A DNA stretch of 44,190 bases from RBG-16-66-20 sp964616875. Its GTDB lineage: Bacteria > Pseudomonadota > Gammaproteobacteria > Burkholderiales > SG8-39. Shown here piece by piece: positions 7,157 to 15,641 of the stretch. The position numbers and the translations under genes are program-made. The first letter of the stretch is position 1. Each line of letters starts with the position of its first letter. The notes below the pieces were generated by a model. That model did not search any database. It was not told the origin of the DNA and was given only the letters and a program-made list of their open reading frames with translations. The stretch lies in NCBI GenBank assembly GCA_964616875.1, contig CAZTSJ010000045.1, forward strand, positions 1-44,190. The letters are read 5' to 3'.

Positions 7157-8109
7157 TCGATCAGGCCCTTGGCGAGCGCGGGCGGCACTTCGATCTTCCA
7201 CTGCGCCGCCTGCTTGCGGCTGATGACGATCGAATAGTCGTCCGCGGCGGGGCGGTGCGGCGCGATCGCGGCCGGCTTCTCGCCTTTGAGGATGCGCGCC
7301 GCAATGCGGCCGGCATTAGCGCCCATGCGCTCGTAGGACAGCGCGTGCGCCGCGAGGAACTGATGCTGGCGCACCGGCGTGTCGAGTGTATTGATCGCAG
7401 GCACTCCCATGCGCTGCGTGGTCGCCGCGATCACCGGCAGGCTGGTCTGCAGGATGTTCGACTGGATGACGAATACCGCGTCCACCTTCCCCTGCAGCGA
7501 CTGGAGCCGCTGCGGTATGTCCGCGGCCGTGTCGATCCCCACTTCGGCAATCTCAAAGCCGTGCTTCGGCGCGGCAGCGCGCATTTCCTTCATGTTCGAG
7601 ATGTCGTTGTCCTCGCCAGGGTTGTAGGGGATGCCGAGGCGCTTCGCGTTCGGCAGCAGCAGGCGAACGAAGGCAAGCGAGGCGTTGAAGTCGGGGTAGA
7701 GCGTCGCGCCGGTGTGGGTGTCGGAGCCTTTATCCCATGACGGCACGATCTTCGCGACCACCGGATCCACCACCGACATGAACACAATCGGAATCGATTT
7801 GTCGGTGACCACGCGAATGGAGGACTGCGCGACTGGTGTCGTGACGGCGACGATCAATGCCGGCTTCTTCGACAGCGCATTGGTCAGCAATTGCGGGATC
7901 AGCGTGCGGTCGAAGTTGATGTGCTGGTCGTCGAAGGCCACGTCCTTGCCTTCGACGAAGCCTTGGCGCACGACTTCCGCCTTGAACCCGTTGACCGCGG
8001 CGCGCAGCGCCGGGTGCTCGCCAAAATTGGCGATGGCGATGAGCTTGGGTTGCGCTATCGCCGGCAGCGTAACCATGGCGAGCAGGACGGCAGCGCATCG
8101 AAGCAGCAT
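7153..8109 (-). CDS. ABC transporter substrate-binding protein (ABC_sub_bind / TrpX family)
   Basis: Periplasmic binding protein, 318 residues from ATG 8109, with a signal peptide ending LPAIAQ (about residue 20). The mature part has the family pattern LIAIANFGEHPALRAAVNGFKAEVVRQGFVEGKDV and VVTDKSIPIVFMSVVDPVVAKIV, giving two Rossmann-like lobes. This family includes TrpX for tryptophan, but most members have unknown ligands. The start is supported by GGAGAAG just upstream; a codon 27 nt earlier is less likely. It is the first gene of the four-gene operon (binding protein, ATPase, permease, VOC protein). Confidence 0.88.
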   Translation of the reverse strand: MLLRCAAVLLAMVTLPAIAQPKLIAIANFGEHPALRAAVNGFKAEVVRQGFVEGKDVAFDDQHINFDRTLIPQLLTNALSKKPALIVAVTTPVAQSSIRVVTDKSIPIVFMSVVDPVVAKIVPSWDKGSDTHTGATLYPDFNASLAFVRLLLPNAKRLGIPYNPGEDNDISNMKEMRAAAPKHGFEIAEVGIDTAADIPQRLQSLQGKVDAVFVIQSNILQTSLPVIAATTQRMGVPAINTLDTPVRQHQFLAAHALSYERMGANAGRIAARILKGEKPAAIAPHRPAADDYSIVISRKQAAQWKIEVPPALAKGLID

Positions 8110-8158
8110 GAACTTCTCCTGGGTGAAGACCGGCAATCTTAGGCTGTTCGCCGGGGGC

Positions 8159-8386
8159 TCACAATGGAGCGGAGCGCCGGCGCTGGATCGACATGCGCTC
8201 GTTCAGATCAGCGACTACACGGCTGCCGGTGGTCGTGAACAGGAATGGCAGCAAACCATGGACCACACACGCGCAGCCGCCAGCGACCATGCGCAGCCCG
8301 AAGGCGCAGGCCGCAATCAAATGCTCGAGATAGGTTTCGCCGACGCTGGCGGGATGTTCGATAAACAGTTTTTTCGGCGTCATCAT
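8159..8386 (-). CDS. DUF6356 family small membrane protein
   Basis: 75 residues from ATG 8386. The segment FIEHPASVGETYLEHLIAACAFGLRM and then VHGLLPFLFTTTGSRVV is the signature of DUF6356, a small family of unknown function common in Proteobacteria. One hydrophobic stretch (about residues 22-52) suggests one or two membrane helices. The frame is open 18 codons further upstream, but conservation of character starts at MMTPKKLF. It is divergent from the Lrp/AsnC gene; the 108-bp gap between them carries the regulator's promoter and a palindrome. Confidence 0.75.
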   Translation of the reverse strand: MMTPKKLFIEHPASVGETYLEHLIAACAFGLRMVAGGCACVVHGLLPFLFTTTGSRVVADLNERMSIQRRRSAPL

Positions 8387-8442
8387 GCGGCCAGATTCTA
8401 GATGCCTTATCGCGCCAATACCTTGCGAATGTTGCGCCAAAA

Positions 8443-8472
8443 CTTGATATTTGTAGGATAAAATCCTAATAT
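8443..8472 (+). promoter_or_regulatory. Sigma70-like promoter of the Lrp/AsnC gene
   Basis: TTGATA (8443-8448), an 18-nt spacer and TAATAT (8467-8472) form a plausible -35/-10 pair. Predicted start near 8479, about 16 nt before the TTG start codon. The local AT-richness contrasts with the GC-rich surroundings. Confidence 0.5.
8453..8468. promoter_or_regulatory. Palindromic operator, probably Lrp/AsnC autoregulation
   Basis: TAGGAT (8453-8458) and ATCCTA (8463-8468) are a perfect 6-bp inverted repeat separated by AAAA. It lies in the spacer of the proposed promoter and just touches its -10 box. Lrp-family proteins bind AT-centred palindromes of about 15 bp and usually repress their own gene, so autoregulation is the likely role. 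Confidence 0.5.
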
Positions 8473-8494
8473 CTTCCTGTTACTCGAGATTCCA

Positions 8495-8971
8495 TTGCGC
8501 CCCCTTGACCGCATCGACCGCAAGCTCCTCGAACTGCTGCAGCAGGACGCCTCGCTGCCGCTCGCCGAACTGGCGCGCCGCGTGAGCCTTTCGCCGACGC
8601 CATGCTGGCGGCGGGTGCAGAAGCTGCAGGCCGCCGGGGTGATTCGCAAGCAGGTCGTTTTGCTCGATGCCGCGAAGGTGAACGTCGCGGTGACCGTGTT
8701 CGTAAGCGTGAAAACCAATCAGCACAATGCTGCGTGGCTGGAACGCTTCGCCAAAGGGGTGCAGGAGATCCCCGAGGTCGTCGAGTTCTACCGCATGAGC
8801 GGCGATACGGATTACCTGCTGCGCGTGGTGGTGCCCGACATTCAGGGCTACGACGCGGTGTACAAGAAGCTGATCCGCGCCGCGGAATTGTTCGATGTCA
8901 GTTCGAGCTTCGCCATGGAGCAACTGAAGTACACGACGGCCTTGCCGCTCGCCTTCGCCGAAGCCCGCTAA
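8495..8971 (+). CDS. Lrp/AsnC family transcriptional regulator
   Basis: 158 residues. An N-terminal winged helix-turn-helix (DRIDRKLLELLQQDASLPLAELARRVSLSPTPCWRRVQKLQAAGVIRKQVVLLD, residues 4-58) is followed by a RAM/AsnC ligand domain (about 63-150) with the usual GDTDYLLRVVVPDIQGY core. These proteins form octameric rings and sense amino acids or related metabolites; the effector is unknown. Start is TTG at 8495 with no strong ribosome site. The stop overlaps the dsbD stop by 4 bp (convergent). Confidence 0.9.
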   Translation: MRPLDRIDRKLLELLQQDASLPLAELARRVSLSPTPCWRRVQKLQAAGVIRKQVVLLDAAKVNVAVTVFVSVKTNQHNAAWLERFAKGVQEIPEVVEFYRMSGDTDYLLRVVVPDIQGYDAVYKKLIRAAELFDVSSSFAMEQLKYTTALPLAFAEAR

Positions 8972-10515
8972 GGCGCGCCGGCCAGATCGAGCGTGCGCAG
9001 GAAGCGCTCGGCGTTCTGGTAACCGATCACGCGCAATCCCGTTATCTCGCGGCCTTGGGGATCGAAAAAAATGATCCCGGGCGGACCGAAGAGGGAGAAA
9101 CGCTTCAGCAGCGCCTTGTGTTCGGCGCTGTTGGCGGTGACGTCTGCCTGCAGCAGCAGCATGGCATCGAGCTTGGGCTTGACGCGCGCATCGCTGAAGG
9201 TTAGCGCCTCCATCTCCTTGCAGGAGACGCACCAGTCGGCGTAGAAATCGAGCATTACCGGCTTGCCCGGCGATTTCAGTTTCTCCTCGAGCTCGGCGAT
9301 CGAAGCGACGCGAATGAAACCGGTGCTGCTTCCCGGGACACTGAGCACCGGCCAGATGATCCAGACTGCCACTGCGAGCAGCAGCACGCCGAAGACATAC
9401 TTCACCCTGACCATCCACGGTCCGGACTTCGGCAGCAGGGCACCCTCGGAAACGCCGACCACGAGCAGCGGGACGCCCATGCCGATCGCCATCGCGAAAA
9501 GCGCCGAACCACCCATCGCAACATCCCTGCTCTGACTTATGTAGAGCAGCGCGCCGGCAAGCGGCGCCGCGACGCAGGGGCTCACGATGACCGCCGACAA
9601 CGCCCCCATCGCGGCGACCGACGCGACGCGGCCACCCTCGAGCCGGCCGTGCGTTGCATGCAGCCGGTGACGCAGGAATCCCGGCAACTGGAGTTCATAG
9701 AGCCCGAACATCGACAATGCGAGCGCCACGAAAACCAGCGCGAATGCGCCCAGCACCCAGGCGTTCTGCAGCGCCGATGCGAGCATCGTGCCTGACCAGG
9801 CCGCCACCACGCCCGCAGCCGCGTATGCCACGGCCATGCCGAGCACATAGGCGAGCGAGAGCAGAAATGCGCGCAGCTTGCCGATCTCCTTGCCTTCCCC
9901 GGCAATGATCCCGGAAAGGATGGGAATCATCGGCAGCACGCAGGGCGTGAACGCAAGCAACAGACCGAAACCGAGAAAACTCGCCAGTACCGCCAGCGCG
10001 CCGCCGGTCTCGAACAGGCGCGCAACTTCGAAGTCGCTCACCTGCACGCTAAATCCCGGCGTGGATGAGACAGGCGTGCCGGACCGCGTCGCGGAGAAGG
10101 ATACGGGCTGAATCGTCAGCTTGCTGTCCATCGGGATGTAGCACACCCCGACATCGGCGCAGCCTTGCGAGGTGACGGTCAAATGCAGCGGGCCTTGCCA
10201 ATTTTCCAGAGGCAGGCGAATCGTGACCTGCTTGCGGTAGGTTTCGACGTCGCCAAAGAATTCGTCCTTCTTGCGCGTACCCGCTGGAAACTGCGGCGTG
10301 CCGAGCTTGCCCGCCGAGCCGGTATCGACGGCGAAACGAAACCGCTCCCGGTACATGTAGTAACCCTCGGCGATGGCGAAGCTCACCTCGGCGTTGCCCG
10401 CGTCGAGAGCGCGCGCCGAAATGCGAAACGCCTTCTCCGGCTCGAGCAGTTCGTCGGATTTGGCTGCGTTTGCAGTCCCGAGGAAGCAAAAAACAAGAAT
10501 TAAAACTCTGATCAT
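8968..10515 (-). CDS. dsbD: Thiol:disulfide interchange protein DsbD
   Basis: Transfers electrons from cytoplasmic thioredoxin across the membrane to periplasmic DsbC/G-type proteins and cytochrome c maturation. All three modules are present: a signal peptide and N-terminal alpha domain with GCADVGVCYIP (Cys119, Cys125), a membrane core with FTPCVLPMIP (Cys192) and VSPCVAAPLAG (Cys314), and a C-terminal thioredoxin domain with WCVSCK (Cys429, Cys432). 515 residues, slightly shorter than E. coli DsbD. ATG overlaps the cutA stop as ATGA, so the two are translationally coupled. cutA-dsbD pairs are common. Confidence 0.95.
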   Translation of the reverse strand: MIRVLILVFCFLGTANAAKSDELLEPEKAFRISARALDAGNAEVSFAIAEGYYMYRERFRFAVDTGSAGKLGTPQFPAGTRKKDEFFGDVETYRKQVTIRLPLENWQGPLHLTVTSQGCADVGVCYIPMDSKLTIQPVSFSATRSGTPVSSTPGFSVQVSDFEVARLFETGGALAVLASFLGFGLLLAFTPCVLPMIPILSGIIAGEGKEIGKLRAFLLSLAYVLGMAVAYAAAGVVAAWSGTMLASALQNAWVLGAFALVFVALALSMFGLYELQLPGFLRHRLHATHGRLEGGRVASVAAMGALSAVIVSPCVAAPLAGALLYISQSRDVAMGGSALFAMAIGMGVPLLVVGVSEGALLPKSGPWMVRVKYVFGVLLLAVAVWIIWPVLSVPGSSTGFIRVASIAELEEKLKSPGKPVMLDFYADWCVSCKEMEALTFSDARVKPKLDAMLLLQADVTANSAEHKALLKRFSLFGPPGIIFFDPQGREITGLRVIGYQNAERFLRTLDLAGAP

Positions 10516-10835
10516 GTTCCGGAGTTCGTTTCGGTCACAACCCAGTCCAGATATGCCGGCAAGCCGCGCTCGACTGGGACCGCGATGATCTCGGGAAGTT
10601 CATAGGGATGCCCGGCGCGGATCGCGGCTTCCAGCGCGGCATAGCACTCGGCCGTGGTCTTGATCAGCATCGGATGCTCTTCGTCGCGCTGCACCGCGTC
10701 CTTCCACCGGTATACGGAACGGCAGGGCGCGAGAATATTGACGCAAGCGGCGAGGCGCTTTTCGACCAGGGAATCGGCGAGCCGCTCAGCAGCCGCGCGA
10801 TCCGGCAGGTTAGTCAACACCAACAGCATGCTCAT
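10512..10835 (-). CDS. cutA: Divalent-cation tolerance protein CutA
   Basis: 107 residues, CutA1 family, a small trimeric PII-like protein linked to copper tolerance, with unclear molecular role. Typical segments are LVEKRLAACVNI, YRWKDAVQRDEEHPMLIKTT and the closing YELPEIIAVPV...YLDWV. AAGGA lies 7 nt before the ATG at 10835. The reading frame overlaps the end of the upstream epimerase gene by 26 nt and the start of dsbD by 4 nt, so the three genes form one operon. Confidence 0.93.
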   Translation of the reverse strand: MSMLLVLTNLPDRAAAERLADSLVEKRLAACVNILAPCRSVYRWKDAVQRDEEHPMLIKTTAECYAALEAAIRAGHPYELPEIIAVPVERGLPAYLDWVVTETNSGT

Positions 10836-11646
10836 GATTCAATCCTTCAAGAACTGTCGGGTAACGCAGCCGTCCGCCCAGGATGCTCTTCATGCGCCCA
10901 TTGTCGAGCCGCCGCGATTCGTTCATGAAAGACAGCAGCTCGGACGGCATGAGCTCCGCCGCCACGCTCCTCGCGACTCGCGGCGGGCGCGGCAGTCCCG
11001 CCCGATCGGCGACCAGGTCGAACCAGGCGCCCATCTTGAGCTGCGTGTCGTCCGACGCGTTATAGGTGCCGCGGGGCGCTCCATCCTGCAGTGCGCGCAC
11101 GCAAATCTGCGCCAGATCCTCGGCGTGTATGTGGTTGGTATAGACGTCGTCTTCGTCACGCAGGACCGGCGTGCGCGCGCGCAGGCGCTCCAGCGGCAGC
11201 CGGTCTGCGGCATAAATGCCCGGCGCCCGCAGCACCACCAGCGCGACGGCATGCCGCGTGCACCATAGTGCAAGCTGCGCCTCGGCGTGCGCACGCCGCT
11301 TGGCGCGCGCGCTCTGCGGGTTCAAAGTACGTAACTCGTCCACCAGCGCCCCGCCGCAATCGCCGTACACGCCGCTCGTGCTGATATAGACGAACCGGGT
11401 TGGTAGAATTCGGCTCCTCTCGAGCGCCACCAGCAGGTTTGCGGTGCGGGTGTCTTCGATTCCGGTTTGCGGCGGCGGCGCGCAGTGCAGCACCGCATCT
11501 GCCGCCTCGAGCGGGGCCAGGCTTTCTGGCAGGTCCAGGTCCATGCCGTTCGAGCGCGAAGCCATGATCAGGTCGAACCGGGATGCAAGCAGCGGGGCGG
11601 CGCGGCGCGCTATGTCGCCGTAGCCGGCGATCAACAGACGTTTCAT
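10810..11646 (-). CDS. SDR / NAD-dependent epimerase-like protein
   Basis: 278 residues from ATG 11646. The N-terminal Rossmann motif is GYGDIA (about residues 8-13), followed by a YISTSGVYGDCGG segment with the SDR-type Ser/Tyr region, though the classical YxxxK is replaced by a less clear pattern. FHIHAEDLA-like residues (NHIHAEDLAQICV) are typical of extended SDR/NAD-epimerase proteins. The substrate is unknown. The frame stays open another 340 codons upstream, but that part is the antisense of the flavin reductase gene and not real. It starts 18 bp from, and divergent to, that reductase and leads into cutA. Confidence 0.82.
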   Translation of the reverse strand: MKRLLIAGYGDIARRAAPLLASRFDLIMASRSNGMDLDLPESLAPLEAADAVLHCAPPPQTGIEDTRTANLLVALERSRILPTRFVYISTSGVYGDCGGALVDELRTLNPQSARAKRRAHAEAQLALWCTRHAVALVVLRAPGIYAADRLPLERLRARTPVLRDEDDVYTNHIHAEDLAQICVRALQDGAPRGTYNASDDTQLKMGAWFDLVADRAGLPRPPRVARSVAAELMPSELLSFMNESRRLDNGRMKSILGGRLRYPTVLEGLNHEHAVGVD

Positions 11647-11664
11647 CGGTGCAATTGTAGCGAC

Positions 11665-12696
11665 ATGCATACAGTCACTCTGCAGCCGGGCGGTCTCCAG
11701 TTCCAGGTCGAGGACGGTGAAGCCGTGCTCGCCGCGGCGCTGCGCCAGGGCTTCATCCTGCCTTATGGATGTAAAAACGGCGCCTGCGGCAGCTGCAAGG
11801 GCAAGATCGTCTCGGGCTCGGTGGACTACGGCGTCTACCAGCACAAGGTGCTCACCGACGACGAGAAGGCCCAGGGCAAGGCGCTCTTTTGCCAGGCCAA
11901 GCCGCTCTCGGACCTGGTGCTCGAAGCACGCACCCTCGGTGCCGCAAAGGACATCCAGATCAAGAAGCTCCCCTGCCGCGTGCAGAAAATGGAGCGCATG
12001 ACCGACGACGTGATGGTGCTGCATCTCAAGCTGCCGGCCAACGAGAAACTGGTGTTTCTCGCCGGGCAGTTCATCGAGTTTCTGTTGAAGGACGGGGGCC
12101 GGCGCAGCTTTTCGATTGCCAATCCGCCGCATGACGCGGAACTGATCCAGCTGCACGTGCGCCATGTCGCTGGCGGGAATTTCACCGACCACGTGTTCAA
12201 CAAGATGAAGGAACGCGACATCCTGCGCTGCGAAGGACCCATGGGCACGTTTTTCCTGCGCGAGGAATCCGCGCAGCCGATCGTGTTCGTCGCCTCGGGC
12301 ACCGGATTCGCGCCGATCAAGGCGGTCATCGAACACATCTTCCACAAAGATATCGCGCGCCCGATGACGCTCTACTGGGGCGGCCGCAGGCCGAAGGACC
12401 TTTACATGAACGAGCTCGCGGCGAGCTGGGCCGCGCAGCACGCCGGCTTCAAGTACGTGCCGGTGATCTCGGAGGCGTTGCCCGAAGACAACTGGAACGG
12501 CCGCACTGGCTTCGTGCACCGCGCCACGATGCAGGACTTTCCGGACCTCTCCGGCCACCAGGTCTACGCCTGCGGGGTGCCGGTCATGGTGGATTCCGCG
12601 AAGCGCGACTTCATTGCGCGCTGCGGGCTCCCTGAGGACGAGTTCTACGCCGACATCTTCACCACTCAAGCGGATAGTGCTCAGCCGGCGAAATAG
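11665..12696 (+). CDS. Ferredoxin-type NAD(P)H-flavin reductase (AscD / CDP-glucoseen reductase-like)
   Basis: 343 residues with a plant-type [2Fe-2S] domain (Cys36, Cys41, Cys44, Cys76 in YGCKNGACGSCK and FCQAK), then an FAD domain (RRSFSIANPP) and an NAD(P) domain (VASGTGFAPIKAVIEH). Proteins of this order are often named CDP-6-deoxy-delta-3,4-glucoseen reductase, but no deoxysugar gene is nearby, so a general role as electron donor to an oxygenase or as flavin reductase is as likely. ATG at 11665 was chosen because upstream codons are antisense to the epimerase. Its end overlaps the res stop by 16 bp. Confidence 0.88.
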   Translation: MHTVTLQPGGLQFQVEDGEAVLAAALRQGFILPYGCKNGACGSCKGKIVSGSVDYGVYQHKVLTDDEKAQGKALFCQAKPLSDLVLEARTLGAAKDIQIKKLPCRVQKMERMTDDVMVLHLKLPANEKLVFLAGQFIEFLLKDGGRRSFSIANPPHDAELIQLHVRHVAGGNFTDHVFNKMKERDILRCEGPMGTFFLREESAQPIVFVASGTGFAPIKAVIEHIFHKDIARPMTLYWGGRRPKDLYMNELAASWAAQHAGFKYVPVISEALPEDNWNGRTGFVHRATMQDFPDLSGHQVYACGVPVMVDSAKRDFIARCGLPEDEFYADIFTTQADSAQPAK

Positions 12697-15641
12697 CGAT
12701 TGTTCAGGTCGTTCTTCCAGTTCTCATCGAAGATCAAGTCGCAAACGATGCGGACGCCGTTCTTGTCGACCAATTCCAGATTCCCGCTCCGCGCTGGGTG
12801 TTCATCGACGTAGGCGGCGGTGATAGCAGCAAGAAGCCGCTGTTTGTATTCGGTATCTTCGTTCTTCAGAAACGCGCCTTTGATCTCCATCACCACTAGC
12901 GTCGGCTTGCCGTCGCGTTCTGTCTTCGCGAAGACGAAGTCCGGATAGACCCTGTTTTTGCGCCACCCCTGCAGGCCGTAGCCAGACTTGGCGACATTGC
13001 GATGCCACCACTTGAGCGCCGATTGGGCATCCAGATAGCAGGCGAACTCACCCTCGAACTCATTGTCGAGCATGGATTCGAATATCGGATCGAAAAGGCT
13101 TTTCTCTAACGGGCGACCGTCCGGGCGAGGCAAAGGCCTGGGCCGCTCCGGCAGGTCCACGGCGAGTGCCTCGGGGATCTCGTAGTCGAGGCGGTCAGCA
13201 CGCAGCCTGAACTCGATGCGGCGAGCGCGCACGTGGTCCGCGAAGATCGCTTCGCATAGCGCGTCGCGTTTTGCCTCAAGATCGGTCCTCAGTTGTTCCA
13301 CGAGCAATGCCGACGATGCCGCTATTCTCGCCTCGCTGTGACCTTCGCGGATCAAGCGCTCGGTGACGCCATCGACCAACGCATAGGCCCGCCATGCGTT
13401 CGGGACCAGATCGCCGACTGCTCTGGCGAGAAATACACGATCCAGCTTCGCCGAGCTCTCACCCGTGCTCTGTGTCATCGGTGTCTGGCCAGACGCCAGG
13501 ATTTCCAGTCCGATCCTCAGAGTTTGCTCTTCCAGCCGCTCGCGGGATGGAATCCAATTCGAGGCGATTGAATCCGAAACAATCGCATCCCAATCGATCG
13601 CGCCGAGCACATCGCTTTCATACGCGAGCTCGCGACGCGTCGTTCCTTCGACCCACGCGACTCGCGGCAGAAAAAACCTCGCGCCTTTGAACGAAGCGCG
13701 CCGACCGATCGACGTACGCTTGGCGCTCCCGTTGCCGCTCGGTCCGACGCGCACGCCGGTTACCAGATCGCCCATTCCTTCCGTTTCAAGAGAATCCTTA
13801 ATGCTCTTGACCACGTCCGCGGTCTTGGCATCGTGACAGTAGACGTAGCATTCGTCGAGCGCCGGGCGCCCAGTCTTTGCGACATGCGGTTGGCGCAATA
13901 TTCGACCGACGAGTTGCGTCAGCGCGCCAGGGTTGCGCCCGGCCGCGAGCGCGCACAGCACGTAGGCGAACGGACAGTCCCAGCCCTCTTGCAACGCTTG
14001 CTTTGTGATGATGGCGCGGACCTCGTTCGCGGGCGAAAGCAGGTCCTGATTCTCCGGCTGCGCGAGATCGTCCTTTTCCGAAGTCTTGATCGCAATCTGG
14101 CGATCCTGGAGTCCGAGCTGCAACAGGAATGCCTTTGCGTGATCCGAGTGGATAAGACCGGACTCGACCTGATCGGCGCCGGTGCGTTCAGCTTGGACGA
14201 GAAGTATCGGGCGGATATATCGGGCGGTATCTGCCTCGAGCGCTCTCGCCTCCCGTTCCAGCTCTTCAAGCTTGTTCAAGCTCGCGGAGAGGCAGCTTTG
14301 CCAGTCCGGCCAGGGCCGCACATCCACGTTGATCGGGAGCTTGATCATCTCCTCCCGCTCCAAGTCAGTACCCCGAATGTCGACCAGAATGTTCGCGCCG
14401 TGCTCCCCGGGGCGCTTCGCCACTCTCGGTGTCGCCGAAAGTTCGAGCACGAACGATGGATTGAACCCATCGATGGTCTCCAGCGCCGTGTCGGTATACG
14501 AGTGATGCCCTTCGTCGATCACCACCATCGGCCGCAGCAATCGCATCACGTTGCCGAGCGAGTCCTTGACGACCGAGCCTTTGTTGCGAGCGGCGCGTTC
14601 TTCTGGGCCGCCGTTGGGAGCGTAGGCACTCAGGTTCGGAATTTCTCCGAGTAAACGCCAGTGCGCATCCAGATCATCCTCGCGCGGGAAGAATCCGTGC
14701 ACATTGCCTCGGTCGCGAAAGAAACGCAGTGTTTCTTTCGACTGTCGAGCCGCCGATTGCAGCATCAGCAGCATTACGCAAAGGTGCGACTCTACGTCCA
14801 CGCGCGACAGCGGCATATCCTTCTCGAGCAGTTTGACCTTTCCTGCGCCGGCCACATTCAGCAATTGGCGGTAAGGATGGTCTCGGTCGGCGAGCGCCTT
14901 CTTCGTCTGCCGATAGATGGCTTCGTTCGGTACGATCCAGAGCACCATGCCGTGATGCCGCCGGTAGTAGCGAGCGTGCAGCCGAGCAATCGCGGCGGCG
15001 GCGAGCAAAGTCTTGCCACCACCAGTGGGAATTTTCAGACAGATGTTGGGGATCGGGCGCTGCGCGCCGTCGGTACGGCTCGAATACTCCCGCGCTGCGC
15101 TGGCCGATGGGAGCTTGCCTTGCGATTGAAGCAGTTGCCACGCTTTCTTCGAAAAATCCGGAATTTCGATATCCAGCTCCGGCTGTGCCGCCTTCAATTG
15201 CCCGACCGCCAGTGCTTTCACCCGCTGCTTCACAAGCTCTTCGACGTAGTCCGACAGCCGCGCCAACGCCTCAGATTGAAACTCCTTCAGCTCCACCGCG
15301 CCAGGCTCGGCCGCTATGGCAGTGCGAGCGCGGGGCTGCCAGAATATTTTCCGGTCGCGCTCGATTCTTTGCCGAAAATCGTCCTCCAATGTCTCCTGCA
15401 GGTGGATCAAATCCACCTTGTAGACCAAGGGCAGATCCAAAACCTCGAGCGAAAGTTTCGTGTAGTCCTGCGGGGCCATATCCAGCGCATCCACAGCCAG
15501 ATCGATATCCGAATCCCTGCGGTAATCCCCTCTCGCCCGTGAACCGTAAATCCAGATCGCCTCGATTCCCGGCCAGCGCTCGAAAAGGCGCATCAGCGCC
15601 GCGAAATGGCCGGGCGAGATGCCGAAGTGTTCCTCGTTCAC
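12681..15641 (-). CDS. res: MNT antitoxin domain fused to type III restriction subunit Res
   Basis: 986 residues. Residues 1-102 are a complete minimal nucleotidyltransferase: GSX10DXD at Gly33-Ser34 ... Asp45-Ile46-Asp47 and a third acidic residue Asp77 in YKVDLIHLQ, as in MntA antitoxins. After a short Ala/Arg/Pro linker, Res begins at about LKEFQSEAL (118). It has Walker A TGGGKT (206-211), DEGH (376-379), SATPR (402-406), QLVGRILRQP (motif VI) and a C-terminal PD-X17-EIK nuclease site (Asp901, Glu919, Lys921). So both the helicase and the nuclease look intact. A GTG at codon 116 (15296) could start a free Res of 871 residues. ATG overlaps the HEPN stop as ATGA. Confidence 0.9.
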   Translation of the reverse strand: MNEEHFGISPGHFAALMRLFERWPGIEAIWIYGSRARGDYRRDSDIDLAVDALDMAPQDYTKLSLEVLDLPLVYKVDLIHLQETLEDDFRQRIERDRKIFWQPRARTAIAAEPGAVELKEFQSEALARLSDYVEELVKQRVKALAVGQLKAAQPELDIEIPDFSKKAWQLLQSQGKLPSASAAREYSSRTDGAQRPIPNICLKIPTGGGKTLLAAAAIARLHARYYRRHHGMVLWIVPNEAIYRQTKKALADRDHPYRQLLNVAGAGKVKLLEKDMPLSRVDVESHLCVMLLMLQSAARQSKETLRFFRDRGNVHGFFPREDDLDAHWRLLGEIPNLSAYAPNGGPEERAARNKGSVVKDSLGNVMRLLRPMVVIDEGHHSYTDTALETIDGFNPSFVLELSATPRVAKRPGEHGANILVDIRGTDLEREEMIKLPINVDVRPWPDWQSCLSASLNKLEELEREARALEADTARYIRPILLVQAERTGADQVESGLIHSDHAKAFLLQLGLQDRQIAIKTSEKDDLAQPENQDLLSPANEVRAIITKQALQEGWDCPFAYVLCALAAGRNPGALTQLVGRILRQPHVAKTGRPALDECYVYCHDAKTADVVKSIKDSLETEGMGDLVTGVRVGPSGNGSAKRTSIGRRASFKGARFFLPRVAWVEGTTRRELAYESDVLGAIDWDAIVSDSIASNWIPSRERLEEQTLRIGLEILASGQTPMTQSTGESSAKLDRVFLARAVGDLVPNAWRAYALVDGVTERLIREGHSEARIAASSALLVEQLRTDLEAKRDALCEAIFADHVRARRIEFRLRADRLDYEIPEALAVDLPERPRPLPRPDGRPLEKSLFDPIFESMLDNEFEGEFACYLDAQSALKWWHRNVAKSGYGLQGWRKNRVYPDFVFAKTERDGKPTLVVMEIKGAFLKNEDTEYKQRLLAAITAAYVDEHPARSGNLELVDKNGVRIVCDLIFDENWKNDLNNRYFAG

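Noticed and set aside
11647..12669. Minus-strand open frame continuing the epimerase gene by about 340 codons
   Set aside because: It is the antisense of the flavin reductase gene; the residues are low-complexity His/Arg/Val-rich and match no family, as expected in GC-rich DNA.
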